From positions 470,344 to 534,343 of the forward strand of contig JABYQU010000022.1 in assembly GCA_022264855.1 (NCBI GenBank): 64,000 nt of DNA, written 5' to 3'. Under the pieces are notes generated by a model, which was given only the letters and a program-made list of their open reading frames with translations, was not told the DNA's origin and searched no databases. Positions within the stretch are counted from its first letter, which is position 1. Each line of letters begins with the position of its first letter. Shown here piece by piece: positions 35,101 to 47,414 of the stretch. This DNA comes from Lenzites betulinus. Its lineage: Eukaryota; Basidiomycota; Agaricomycetes; Polyporales; Polyporaceae. A program made the translations under genes and the position numbers.

Positions 35101-36754
35101 GGGGCGGGGGTTGAACTCCTTCTTGGACCTGTCTATAGTAACATAACAATGTGAGCTTAATTCCTCAGAGTACATAGAGAACCTACCGATGGCTGCCGTT
35201 TTGAGCGTACCAAAGGGAAGGTTTCTCTCGGAGACCGGGTCCCAAACAAGCATTTCGCCGTCAAGAATGATCCTATGGAGCCCTGTCAGCATGTACAGGT
35301 CTGAAGAGGAATGAAGTGCTTACTCGTCTACCCGGGGGTCGAACGCAGAATCGATATAGGGCGTCAAACTTCCCGTTCCGACGTGCTTTCCGTACAGATA
35401 AGTGTAGTCTTTGCCTTTCCTGCAGTGACCGTGGACACGTGAGGGTGCGTTGGCGTGATGAGAATAGACGAGACGTACCTCGAGCAGTAGAAATATTCGT
35501 TCCCGCGCTTATGAAGCTGCATACGCTCGCCGTCAAGCTTCTCCTCTATAATGAAGGGACGGCCGCCCATCTCCTTCACGGAATCCTCAATCTTTTTAGT
35601 TGGTCTCTTGCACAGCATAGGCGCGAATGCGCGGAATAGCTGAACAGCTTTATCCTTATGCCTATGTCAATAACATGTAAGGACCGCGAGATGAAAGTAA
35701 CCAACCTCGTCTTTCAGCCTGCGTTCCGGATCCCATAGCTCCCAAGTGACCTTTTTCAAGTCGGAGCACGTGTTAAAAAGGTCGTGGGCGTCGGGGTGAA
35801 ATACACTGAAGACAGTGTTCTCCTTCACAGATATTATCATGTCTGTACATATTGAATGAAGCGGGTCCGGGGTGACGTGCCAGTGGAAAGGCAACACACA
35901 TACCCTTCAGAATGATGCGAACTAACCAACGCTGTTCTTCAGGCGTGCATCTGTCGTAAGCTCGCTGCATGATCCTAGATTGCAAATCGCTGTCTCTGAA
36001 GTTAGAACTCTAGGGGTTAGTGACTACCAACCTATGTGGCTCACGATTTCCCCATGTTCTGAGCGAGCTCATCGAGCATGTTGTTGATGTCTGTAACAGT
36101 CATTGTCCCTTCAACAACCGAAGAACGCTTGTTCACAACCTCGTATAGCACCGTAGGGAAATCACCCGAGGTTCGCTGACAACGAAAAAAGGGAATGTGT
36201 AAGCTGCATATCCTGGTCATAGTTGCCAAGTTGTGGCTTACATATCGCTCTGTCGGCTTCTTCCAATTGAGCAGTCTAATCGCGTCCGGGTCGTTGCGGC
36301 CTAACGGAATGACTTTGATGTATGTTTTGGCAAGGTTCTTCTCCTTGAGACCGTACACTGCGCGTTCTCGGTCTTTCTGTTGTGTGACTATGAGTGACCC
36401 GATCTGGATACGAGTGGCGTAGTGAACGTACTTGGGGAAGGATCAGTCGCAACACCGGGAATAGGTCGTATCCTACATCCTCTCTCCAGTGCTATATTGC
36501 CTAGACGTGAGCACGGTGGTCATTTGCACGGGTAAACAACTTACGTTGAACCACGCCTGGATCAGCTTTCGGCGTTTGTCAGGCTTTCGTTCAGACTGTA
36601 GCTTCTCAAAGAGAGCTACGAGCACCCGAAAGGGTGCGCTTCCCTTGTTCTGAGGGGGTGTGGGGTACTCGATGGGGTGGTCTTCTGCCGCCACCGCCGG
36701 TGGCAACAGCTGAGTTGAAGTCGGTGGTGGCGAGGGCGCTGGCGTTGGCTGCAT
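32186..36754 (-). CDS. LIG4: DNA ligase IV
   Basis: ATP-dependent ligase that seals double-strand breaks in non-homologous end joining, in complex with an XRCC4/Lif1-type partner. I trace 28 exons between 36754 and 32186; they sum to 3054 nt, giving 1017 aa, in phase throughout. The DNA-binding domain is followed by the nucleotidyltransferase motif I IIEEKLDGERMQLH with adenylated Lys near 294, then GEMLVWD (III), EGLILK (IV) and KPEYM (V). The OB fold has GGVSTLICAVLDDRR, LSYADYIWLRQKPW and a KVKAAEIT segment (VI region). Two C-terminal BRCT domains follow, at about 660-765 and 905-1013 (WILDCV and ISDWVDACV), separated by an acidic linker where XRCC4-type proteins bind. Exons of 18, 36 and 37 nt and a 14-nt last exon were placed by conserved motifs and phase. 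Confidence 0.96.
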
Positions 36755-37110
36755 AGTTGCAGTTTCTTGCAGGAGTTGAAATATGGCTCTTCCTTAGAGC
36801 GTGGTTCGCTTCAGGCAGACGATGGGGTATGGGGAGAAGGTGGTACAATTCCAACGTGCGCAGACGCCTGGGCAAGCGCCGCGTCGTGGTTGTGGCTAAG
36901 TTCCTGTGCTCGGCCACGCGGCACACTGGACCTACAAAGAACAATAAGGGACGAATAATGGCGTGCAAGGTTGAGCTAATTTGGCGGACAAGGGGTTATC
37001 GATTGCGCGATGATCCATGGCTGGCGCTTAAGTTACCGCAGGTCAGATCAGAGCGCGCGCCTCGCATCGGTGTACGGAAACTTGTCTTCGGATTCCTTCA
37101 TGCTGGTCGG
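36755..37110. promoter_or_regulatory. divergent promoter between LIG4 and PAT1
   Basis: A 356-bp interval between two start codons facing apart. The open frame that extends through it on the plus strand (36757-37443) has no PAT1-like sequence before the MSFFGF start at 37111. No conserved box was recognised. Confidence 0.5.
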
Positions 37111-40100
37111 ATGTCCTTCTTCGGTTTTGAACAGCTCAGCGATCTCGAGAATGAAAAGCGCAAGTTCCTTGAGGGCGGTCTCGCTGCCGCGCGCCCGGAG
37201 GACGTAGCGGTCTACACCTGGGGTGAGGACAGTTACGACGGGCTGGGTGATGCATTGCAGGAGGGCGGAGATGAGCTCAATGACGAGACCTTTGGCTTGT
37301 CGGGGCCTGTTGGTGAGCATTTAAGTCGGCTGATTGCTGTTGTTTTCCCGACGCCGTATCTGCAGGGAAGGACTTCGATTTCTCCACGTCCGCTCGCTCT
37401 GATCGTCAGCAACCCGTGCCATCCCACTCGGCTTCGTTCCTAGGCCCGCAAAGCTCTCGGTCTGAACAGCAAGCACCTCACGCTCAGCAGCGGAACCAAG
37501 AGATCGAATCCTGTATGCTGCACCCTCGCCGTGTCGCTATACGTTTCCTCATGCTTCGCACGCAGCCCATTCGTCTCACCTCGATGCTGTATGGAGCAAT
37601 AAGTCACCTTTCTCCGTCCTTCCTCGCAACAATGGCCCCAGCAGAGCTCAGGTTCAAACTCCCGTCGCGAAGTACTCCCCTGTCGCTGGCACTGCGCAAC
37701 AGGCGACCTCTTCTTACAAGCCCGCCAGTCTGAGCCTCGGTGCAGATCTTCACAGAGGTGTCCATACACTAGAGGAGATCGAGCGGGAGATGGTGGCCGC
37801 CGCCGCTCAGCAACATCAACAGCAGCAGCAACAGCAACAACAGCGTCAGCAGCAGGAGCAGCAGGAGCAATTGCGGCTTCAGCAGGAGCAGCAGGAGCAA
37901 TTGCGACTTCAGCAGACCGAACGGCAATTCCAGGAGCTTCAGCTCCAGCAGATGTTGCAACAGCATCAACCCCAGCCTCAATCCCAGGCTTCTCAAGGGT
38001 TGTTGCAGTCCCCTTCTCGCTCACAGGGGCAGCGTCAGGTAGCCCCGCCGCCTCAGCCTCCGCCACCACATGCAGCTGCAACGCCCCCGCCGCGCATGCA
38101 TCCACACTCCCAGTCGCCACGGTTCCATCAGCAGCAGCAACAGCATCAGATTCACCTGCTACAGCTTCAGCAGCAGCAGCAACGGCAGCTTCTGGAGCTC
38201 CAGGAACAGCGCGAGCGCCATCAGCGCCAGCAACTTCTAGAGTTGCAGGAGCAGCTCAAGCTCGAGGAAATGGAGCGCCAACAGCAGCTCCGGCTCCAGC
38301 AGCAGCAGCAACAGCAACAACAGGCACAGCAGCAACATATGCAGGGCGGGGTCGGCGACCTCATGCACAGTCACATCATCCACCAGCGGCTCAACTCCGG
38401 TGGGCTCAGCCCTGTCTTTGGCGATCGGGCTCGACGCACAGTGGGTCGGCAGTCACCCGCGATGATAGCTCCCCAGGTGCCCGTCGACGTGCCATTCGGA
38501 CCGAACCTGCAGTACCTCCCCCAGAACATCCAGTTGCAGCAGCGTATCCTCGCTGAGATGGCACAAGCCGAGTTCATCAATACGATGCAGGGCGCCGGGC
38601 TAACTGAGCGGGACACCAGGGAGTCCCGCGAGCTGCAGGAGATACTGCGTGTCGAGGCTATGCGTAAGATCATGGAGGCCGAACGCATGGAAGAGAAGCG
38701 CAAACGTAAGCTCGACAAGATCGCTCATATGGTATGTCGACGCATAACTCTTACATGTACTGTTTGCCGTGCTAATTACATATTAGTCCCGCTACAACGA
38801 TCTTATGACCCAATCGGACAAGGACTTCATCACACGCATTCAGGTCTCTCAGCTTGTTACGCAGGATCCCTACGCCGATGATTTCTATGCCCAGGTCTAC
38901 GGTGCTATCCTTCGGTCACGCATGGGTCTTCCTACATCAGAAGACCGTGTGCTCAAATTTGGCTCCGGCGGTGGTGTCGGACTCGGACTTGGTCAGAAGG
39001 TGCCAGGTCGCCGGCAGAGCGCCATGCAGCGCATGGAAGCTCAAGTTGAACGGATCGTCAACAACGCTAGGATGAGGGAGAAGGAAAAGACTTGTGCGTA
39101 TAATCATCATGAAGGCGGTGGTCGTTGTGGCTGACTGAACATCTTCCCTGAATAGCTCTGAACAACCTACAGGGTGCCTTGGGCAGGACGGCTGGCCGCA
39201 GTTACAAAGCGGCGCCGCGCCAACTGCTCCAGGTCGACGCGGGCGGCAACGCTTCCACCTCACCTACCACACCGCATGCTCACGCCGCGCACAACGCGAA
39301 GGAAGGCGAAGGAGCGGCGCGTGAAGCCGCCAAGATTGGACGTGAGGCCCTTGGAAACGCTGCAGACGTGAGTGATTTGCTTGAGGGGCCACTAGAATCC
39401 GCTGACTGGATCTATCAGGGAACAAGCCTTGTTCGAAAGGACCCCCTAACTCACCGAGAGGCCCTAGTTGCTCTAGAGCAGCTGTATGACCGGGTGCTTG
39501 ATCTCGAGCAACGCAGGCGCGATCAGCCTCCACCTGAGGATGTTGAAGAATACGAGTTTTGGTTAGCATTCTTTGTTGTCCAACAATCCGGTCTGGATAT
39601 CTAACATCTATCCTATGTAGGAGCGAGGAGTGCCAGAAGTTGATCGACCAGCTTTTCGAGAAGCTGCTCGTCTCCGTCCCCCTCGAGACCAGGTAAGCCC
39701 ATGTACCCTACATAAACCTTCAGCCTACTCACTGTCATCCCTCAGCAACCCGCATCCGTTCGTTTCCCTCATCACGCCGATCAAAGGCAAGAAGCTCCTG
39801 CCGCGCGTCGCACGCCTGCTCGACAACCAGCGCATGCAGATAATCCTTACGCTCATCGTCGCGTGCTTCTCGCAGCTCGACGTCATCGTGCAGGCACCTC
39901 TGCTGGACACCCTCGAGGAGACCCGGGAGGTGCTCGACCTTGAGGGCCAAACACAGGCGTTCCTTAGCAGCGTCGTGCAGAGCATCTTGCCCGTCATCGC
40001 GAAGGCGCAGATGAGGCTCATCACTGGGCTGTTTGGTCTGCTTTTGGAGAGTAACAACGTGATTGCTGTGGCGCGTACCAGGGTGCGTATTTGTACAGCC

Positions 40101-40653
40101 ATCTACAGGTCATGATGGTGCTCACAACCCTACAGCCCGGCATCGCGCTCCTGACCTTGTTCCTGAGCAGGGCGGAGGTGATATTGCAGAACGTTGCGAA
40201 CGGGTCAGAAGCCGACGAAACGCCAACGGCTGACGAGCTACAGAGCTGGTACGCAACTCTTCCCAAACACATGATATATGCGCCACTCACATCTCGCGCT
40301 GTCGTAGGAGCATGCTCTACAGCCACCTGTTCGAGCTCCTCAGGCCACATCTGCAAATCCTCTTTCCGTCAGTGCGCCTGAGCATGCTCTCCGGCATCAG
40401 CTTCACGGCCGTGCCGAACTCGGACGTGATCGACCAGCCCGTGTGGCAGTTCTTCGCCTCGCTCGCGTGCAGCGCGAACGACGCGCAGCAGTCCATACTC
40501 GTCACCAGCCTGCGCGCGGTCGTGCTCGAGAACGTCACCACCGCGACGAAGGGCATCGGCCTCGAGAGCGAGGAGCAGCGCCGGCTCCGCTTCGCGAACG
40601 TCAACCTCTTCCTACACGCGCTCGGGCTGGACAGTTCCCAGATCGCGCTGTGA
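37111..40653 (+). CDS. PAT1: PAT1, mRNA decapping activator
   Basis: P-body scaffold that links Lsm1-7 on deadenylated mRNA to Dcp1-Dcp2 and the helicase Dhh1. Ten exons: 37111..37312, 37366..37404, 37488..38731, 38787..39093, 39156..39367, 39419..39561, 39621..39692, 39746..40082, 40136..40248, 40308..40653; 3015 nt, 1004 aa. The N-terminus MSFFGFEQL and SYDGLGDAL...NDETFG carry the family signature, including a DETF-type Dhh1-binding motif. Residues about 185-365 are glutamine-rich, interrupted by Pro. The mid-region motif YADDFYAQVYGAIL and the helical C-terminal domain (KKLLPRVARLLDNQRMQIIL, ETREVLDLEGQTQ) follow. The second intron (GTCAGC donor, 37405-37487) is inferred because the open frame must change there to enter DAVWSNKSPFSVLPR. 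Confidence 0.93.
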
Positions 40654-40911
40654 ACGCGGATGTGGCCCCGGTCCCGAAAACGCCCACTGTACACTAGCCA
40701 ATATCCACGCCCTCTGGCCCCTCCAACGGTTTCCAATGCTATCCTACATATCGAGCGGAAGTCGGGGCGGAGGGGGGCGAACAATTGGCCGGATTGCACT
40801 TGCAGTACTGTAATCTATTGTCTTGCTCTCCGTATCTTCCTACAAACTTGTTCTCTTTATCTCGTAGAATACTAGTCCAATCCAAGCTGTCGTCGCTGTC
40901 CCCTCGCGCGG

Positions 40912-43511
40912 TCACCGAATGCAGAGCAACTCGTCTGTGTCATACAGCTCCACCGGCGGGTTCTCACATCCGGTAAGCTCGACGCGGCGTTCCGCCCCCC
41001 TCTTCAAGATCGTCTCCTGGTCGACGATCGCCCCGAGTAAATCGAGGACCGGGAGCGCAGCCCACGCCGGGAAGTGTTCGTCCGGAAGCTCCAGCAGCCC
41101 CGTCGTGGCCACGCCCGCCCCGTCCTCCGGCGCCGCCGGCAGCGCCATGAGCGGGACGTTGAACAGGCGCTTCTTGCGGAGGTACGCGTCGGTGGGGACG
41201 TCGCGCACGTGCGAGCCGACCTCGAGATGGTTCGTCGAGAGCGACGCGTGTGCGGCGTAGTTCGGGTAGAGCATCACGTACCCGCGTAGGAAGACGAGCT
41301 CGATGAAGTAGCGCTTCCACGAGCGCGTCCAGCGGTTCGAGCGCACACCAGGCACGACCGTCTGCGGGAGCGGCCAGACGTGCTCCGCGAGGCGCGCGCT
41401 GAGGTACGCGTGGAACTCGCGCCAGTGCTCGGGGAAGTAGAGCGCGCCCCAGCTGCACGGGATCTGGGAGAGGTAGGGCGTGTGCGCGTGCGGGAGCGCC
41501 GCGGCGGCGAAGAGGGCGCGGGCGTCGAAGAGATGGCGGCCCTCGGGGCGGAGCTCGAGGTTCTTCTGTTGGTAGAGGCTGATGCCGAAGAGATGGGGAG
41601 AACGATCTTCTGGTCGACCGTATCTGCGGCAGGGTGTTCATACATGCTACTCGGATGTCCGTGAAAGTATGGGCTCACCGATAACGCAACAGAGTCAACT
41701 TCAGGTATGCGTAGAAGAGCGGTGACAACTCGACATCGTCTTCGAGGATCAGCCCGTACGAGTCGTTTCCGCGGGGGTACCATGATTCCACAACGGCAGG
41801 GAGGAGACCGCCGTGGACGATGCGATGGTGGAGGAACACTGAACCACGCTCCCATGCGTACCCGCCCACTATGCGCAGGGTCTCGGGGTCAGCGGATTTC
41901 TCCAAGTTAACGCGCATATCCAATTTGTCGCCAAAATACCGCGCGTTATCCAACGAGGACAGGAGACGTCTCAAGGAACGGGGTCGGTCGTTGGTGATGA
42001 CAGATAGTTCTATCTGTGGAACGTGCCAATCTGATGAAAAATAAAGGCACACTGCGTTAGACAAAGCCTTGAGACGTATGAAGGGACTGACTCTTCCATT
42101 CATTCATTGTCAGAGAAGTCATCCAATCTGTGTAGGGCAAGTCTGCTCGTGGAACCTGGATGTACGTGGCAGATGGACGATGGGCAGCCAGAAACAGGTG
42201 AAGCTGGAGAAAGCTCGTTTCCGTGACTGATAGGACCACGGTTAACGGTTCCGGGAGTGTATGCGCAAGGACGTCCAAAGAAAGTTGCCCTTTAATAGCT
42301 TCAGGAAGAAATTCGATCAACAGAGTGCACCCCAGATCGTCAGCTGCACCACGACCGTCAGGAATCAAGACTCTGACACGATGTCCTTCCTTCTGTAGTC
42401 CGCAGGCTATGGGCGAGAGGTACTGCAAATCGACAAGATGCGCCACAACAAGAATAACTCCGAGAGATTCGTTGTGAGATTCGTCTTTCTGATCGGCCAA
42501 GACAGCAAGTTCAGTTGCGACCTGCATACGTTCGTCGATAATATGCACAGGCATGGGAGAGCCATCCAGACCCGTCGGAGCGTAGCGAGAGCACCAGTCC
42601 AGAGAGCTATCTTCTAGCGACCCAACGACCAAACCTCCAGAAAGATCAAGCCCAGAACGTGAGACAGAATCGCCCAGAGCAGCCCAGTGGTCAGTACCGG
42701 ACGCATAGTCGACCTCTTGCAGAAGAAAAGCCGTCGGAATGACCATCGGGGGCACTAGATACGCGGCTCTCCGGGGCTCCGCAGAGGGTGTGATGCAGGT
42801 TATGCCATCGAGGTAGTAGTCTATACCACGAGGACCAAGAGGTGCGGTCATAGGCCGTTCACCTCGCAACAGTAATACGTCGCGAGTCGTCTCCCCAAAC
42901 TGGCGGAGGCCAATTTCGTCCAACAAGAGGACCCAATCGGTAGAGAGCGTCTGTGCAGCGCGGAGGATTGCAGCGTCTTGATCTGCAGACACAGGCCACG
43001 GCGTGATGCGAATCTCGATGTCTGCTTCGTCCTCGCGAGTCAAGGCGGCTTGAAGTGCGTGCCGGGTCTTCGCATGGTAGTGTGTGGGAGCTACAAGGAC
43101 AATCTCCGTCAAAGTATCCGCGTAGTCGAGAAGCATCCTCAAGTGGACGTCGATGTGATGCCAGGTATCCGATGTTATAGGGAGAATCGCGCCTAGGGTC
43201 CGGGTATGGGGGCCGATTGAAGTATGTATATGCTGTACAAGGCCTGGTATGACGGGTGGGCTGGCTGGTGACACAGTATTCGACAGAAGGCGTGTAGGAG
43301 AAAGCATCTGACTTGAAGCAATCCTCGGGGACGGTGCAGCAAAGATTTTCCCAGCGGTATCCATGCTAGGCCCCTCAGAGAGCAAGACATAGCGTACGAA
43401 CCAAAAGCTAGAGATGACAACGAACAGGGCGTAGAGCAGGCGAGAACATAGCTTCCTCCGGGTCTGCCGTTGAGCTTTGAGCATCGGCGAGCTTGGTTGA
43501 TAGAACGCCAT
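40912..43511 (-). CDS. type II membrane glycosyltransferase, family 2-like
   Basis: Three exons (complement): 42092..43511, 41679..42030, 40912..41623; 2484 nt, 827 aa. A short cytosolic tail is followed by a signal anchor at about residues 22-44 (LLYALFVVISSFWFVRYVLL), so the catalytic part should face the Golgi or secretory lumen. The second exon opens like a GT2-type nucleotide fold (IELSVITNDRPRSLRRLLSS), and LILEDDVELSP at about 567-577 supplies the acidic metal-binding cluster. LYFPEHWREFHAYL and NRWTRSWKRYFIELVFLRGY lie in the C-terminal half. Long ordered N-terminal region of unknown function. Donor sugar and acceptor cannot be told from sequence. It is head-to-head with TMA16, 285 bp apart. 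Confidence 0.8.
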
Positions 43512-43796
43512 GCGGGGTATGCACCACTCGCCGAGTAGCTTTGAGCTTCAGCAGTATGCGCAGGAGGTACCAGTCTGCTCTCAGGCAGGGATCCGAGGTA
43601 AAGAACGAAGCAGTTCGAGGAAGAGTTCAAACGTTCAAAGTTGGAACAGCATGTAACGGGCGCCTAGTAACTTACATAGTACTCAAGATCTCCGATCGAT
43701 ATCACGAGACTTTTTGAAGTTTCCTAGATCCCGCATGCGTAGCGTTCTGCAAAACCCTCAGCACGCTCGCTGCACACATCCACCCTAGCATCCGCC

Positions 43797-44657
43797 ATGG
43801 CACCGTCAACAAAACCTGTGAGCAAGAAATCGAGCGGGGGCAAGAAAGAAAAGGTGTTTCACCCCCAATCCCGAAAAGCGGGCCAGCTCGCACGCGTCCA
43901 GCTTCGCAAGAGCAAGCTCGTCGAGCACGCCCGCGAGCGGTACAAAAAGCACGGCTCCCAAGGCTAGTTCCCTGCTGCACTGATACGCGCCGTCAGTCTC
44001 TGAAATCTCACATTTGCTGCGTGCAGTCAACATTTATAGCTTTTTCTTCCACGCGCTACCCCCAGAGGGCGGCGTGCTCTCGCTTGACGAGCTGCATTAC
44101 GTCGTCCGGGACGTCTGGCTCGCGCGGCACGACATGGAGATCGAGGCAGAGCGCTCTGCACGGCGGAAAGGGCGGCCGAAGAGCACGAAGGAGGCGAAGC
44201 TCGAGGAGCTCCAGCTGCGCGAGAAGGAGCTGTATCGTACCGGCATGGGTGCGTCCTTTTTCTTTTCTCCCTCCCCTCCCCTTCCCGTGCGATCTTCGCG
44301 ACCCATGCCTGTACACCCCGCGCGCCGTACATAAGATCTGATATATAGCGCCCGACAGAGGTGGTCGACCTGACGCACCCGCTCACCGTTGAGCTCTTCC
44401 GGAAGTGGGACCAGATCGAGGCGGCGTACATCCAGCAGCTGCGCTTTATCCGCATATCGAGTGCCACGCCCGACACCGTAATCGTCTCCCGCACGGGCCA
44501 ACACGCTCTCCTTCAGCGCGAAGAGGAGCGCCGGAAAGAGGCGGAGGCGGAGGACGAGGCCGCGCGAGCGGCGGCAATGGACACGGACGAGGCCCCGCTT
44601 CTGCTGGAGCCCGTTGCGAGGTTTTCATCGACGATACAAACGATGGACTCGGCATGA
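43797..44657 (+). CDS. TMA16-like 60S ribosome biogenesis factor
   Basis: Three exons, 43797..43962, 44027..44248 and 44359..44657, total 687 nt, 228 aa. Tma16 associates with nuclear pre-60S particles. The basic N-terminus with FHPQSRKAGQLARVQLRKSK matches the family motif (HPxSRKAxQLxR), followed by the SFFFHALPPEGGVLSLDELH segment and WDQIEAAYIQQLRFIRI. The first intron begins GC rather than GT (AAG|GCTAGT at 43963) and ends GTGCAG; this is the only join that keeps the conserved VNIYSFFFHAL frame in phase. The third exon starts at 44359 (GACAG acceptor); the nearer ATATAG at 44348 would shift the frame. It converges with the kinase gene. Confidence 0.88.
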
Positions 44658-44910
44658 GGCGGGGGTGTAAGGGTCTTTGTTTGTTTTAGTATGCTAGGTA
44701 TGTGGGATTTTGACGTATCCGAGCCGTCCACTTCATTTTCATCTGTGCTCCCAGATGTATCACTATATGTTCCTCCTACTGTCGGATCACACTCTCATCG
44801 CAGCTCTTCATGAAACATATCTCGTGCATATGGCTGTCAGTCATAAGGAATATTCAGTAAGTCCGGCGCTATCTAACTATTGCCTCTGAGAAACACGTCC
44901 TCGCTCGCCC

Positions 44911-47414
44911 CTAAGTCGCATACACAACCTCCACGAACCTCTCGTCCTCCCCCGCAGCGCCCTGATCATATGGCACGGGCGGGCTGTCCAGATCCCACTC
45001 CTTCCTCAGCCGCGCATAGATCAGCTTCAAGCTACTCGCCGCGCCCTTCTCCAGCACCAGCTGCAGCATCACCGGATACCCGCGTTCTTCGCACTCGCCC
45101 CCTGGCCTCCGGATCTCCGCGCGGAACCGTACACTCCTCCCCACCGCCATCACGCTCCCCGCCGCGCCCATCGTCGCGTCCCCCAGGGTGCACGCCAGCA
45201 CAAGCGCATCGGAGCCGGGCGCGTACGCACCGGGGGCAACCACGACGCCCATGCGCTCGAGCAGCCGTCGGCACGTCGCGTGCGTGTGCGCCGCGTCCTG
45301 CGTCGAGAGCAGCTGGTGTCGCGCCGGGCGTGCGCGGAAAAGCGCGAGCGCGCCGAGCCACCGCCGTCGCGGCGGGGAGGGCAGCACGAACGAGCCCTCG
45401 GAGAACGCAGACGCGGCGGGCGACGCGGGCGCCCCGGAACGCTTGCGCAGACGCCCGCGCTCGGCAGGATGTCCGGAGGGGGAGAGGAGCTGCGTGCGCG
45501 GGGAGCATGCCGCGTCCGAGGTGCTGCTGGCGGTCGTGCTGCTACGCTGGGACGCTTTGCGTTCCGGGAAGAGGTCGGTCTTCACCGAGAGGCGAGGCGG
45601 CCCGCCTGCGTTCTCCTTGTCGCCGTCTTTGGATGCGGGTCTGCGGATGCTCAGCGGGCGCGTCGTGTGCTCCCGGGGGACCTCGACGATCTCGAAAGGG
45701 TCGGCTGAGTCGGGCGCGCGGATGTCTGTGCCAAACTGGCGTGGCTGATCTTGCTTCGGATTGGCAGGCGTGGTGCTGAGCGGCGCGAAGAGCTCCTCGT
45801 ACTCGCCCCGCTCCCGGGTGGGTGTGTTGCCTGTGCCAGCGCGCATGACTGCGAGGTGCTGGACGATCTGCTGGAGAAACTGCTGCACTCGCTCGTCCTG
45901 CACGTCCGGGATCTGCAACGCAGCGAGCGGTGTCTGGGGCGACAGGGGTGAGAGGAGGGCGGAGAGCTGCGGAGAGAAGCAGTCCAAGGTGGTGGTGGTC
46001 ATCGGCGACAACGCGGCGTCCGCGGCGGCGTCCAGCGATGAAGGCTGCAGGCGACTCGGGCCCGCGACCGGTGCAGGCGACGGCGACGGCGAGCGAGACC
46101 TGTCTGGGACGCCTGTGCGGCGAGCAGCGGCGCGCGAGGGCGTCGGAGGACCCGTTCGTGGTGGTAGTTCGGCCAGAGTCTGTTCCCTCTCCTCCGCCTC
46201 TGCGACGCGCTTCGCCTTGCGTTTCTTCGCTCGATGTGCGGCCGTGCGCTCTTCCTCCGCCTGGTCGTAGTTATCGACGTGCTTGGCGCGGTACTGGACC
46301 AGCAGATGGTACACGCCCTTCTCCCAGGACGGTTGCGCGTCGGTGAGGCGAGTGACGATCTGCTCATCAGGCATATCCCGCCAGAGAGTGCGCAGGTTCG
46401 CCAGAATGTCGGGGTCTATGTCGCCGGCGTTCGCTAGTGGGCGCGCAATGTCGTCGAGCCGAGGAATGCCGCAGCCCTTCGACTTCGGCTTCTGGCTCGT
46501 ATAGAAAGGGTGGCAGAGGATTTCTGGTATGGTGATGCGCTTACGGACGTCCTTTGTTATCATGCGGCGGATGAGGTCTTGCGCGCGGGGGTCAACATCG
46601 GAGGGGATAGTGAACTTTCCGATCTTGACCTTCTCGAGCAGCGTCGGGAGGTCTTCGTCGTCGAAGGGGAGGCGACCCGCGAGGAGCGCGTAGAGGATAA
46701 CACCGCAAGACCAGATATCGGACGCAGTGCCGTCGTATGCGTCGCCCAGGATAACCTCGGGCGCGGCGTAGTGGGGGCTGCCACAGGCAGTCTGAAGCAT
46801 ATTGCCGGCACTCTGCCAGATGGCCATCCCGAAGTCGGCGACTTTGATGTTCTTATGGCGGTCAAGGAGGAGATTTTCCGGCTTGAGGTCCCGGTGGGCA
46901 ATGTTGAAGCGATGGCAGTAGTCGATGGCGGCAATGATCTGCTGGAAATAGTTGAGGGCCTCCGGGGCCGCGAGACGACCCTTGTTGCAGAGGTAGTCGA
47001 ACAGCTCGCCGCCTTCGACATATTCAAGAATGAGGTAGAGCTCGGTGGAGGTCTCCCAGACGTCGTAAAGGCGCATGATGTTGGGGTGGTCGATGAGCTT
47101 CATGATGACGATCTCGCGCTCGATGCTGTGGAGAATGCGCTCTGCCTCCTCGCCGAGGCTGCAGAGGGACATGCGGGAGTTGAGGAGAGCGGTCTTGGAC
47201 ACGATCTTGACGGCAGCATATTGTCCTGTCTTCGTATGCCGTGCAAGCCTAACACGACCTATGCCGACAGTGCGTTTCACGGTGAGCTTCCGTCGAAAGT
47301 AGTCGGTGTAATGGACTCACCTGAACTACCCTTGCCTATAGTCCTGCCGATCTTCCACAAGCCGATCATCTTGGGGTCCTCACCATGGTTTCGAGGTTGC
47401 GTTAAAGCCGTCAT
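44911..47414 (-). CDS. Ser/Thr protein kinase of the Gin4/Cdr2/Hsl1 (Nim1-related) family
   Basis: Two exons (complement), 47321..47414 and 44911..47258, total 2442 nt, 813 aa. The kinase domain occupies about residues 18-285: glycine loop IGKGSSGRVRLA, catalytic Lys49 in AAVKIV, HRDLKPEN with Asp155, DFG Asp173, and the APE motif within SPHYAAPEVILG. The YVEGGELFDYL and GRLAAPEALNYFQQ sequences fit the septin-associated morphogenesis kinases that control Wee1 and the G2/M switch. A UBA-like segment after the kinase (about 300-345: DPDILANLRTLWRDMPDEQI) and long disordered Ser/Pro-rich region follow. The C-terminal 150 residues form an ordered domain in the place of KA1, a lipid-binding module. 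The intron sits just after the glycine loop. Which of the paralogues it is cannot be decided here. Confidence 0.88.

Noticed and set aside
36757..37443. Upstream extension of PAT1 or a separate ORF
   Set aside because: Nothing before MSFFGF resembles PAT1, and the interval is the divergent promoter with LIG4.
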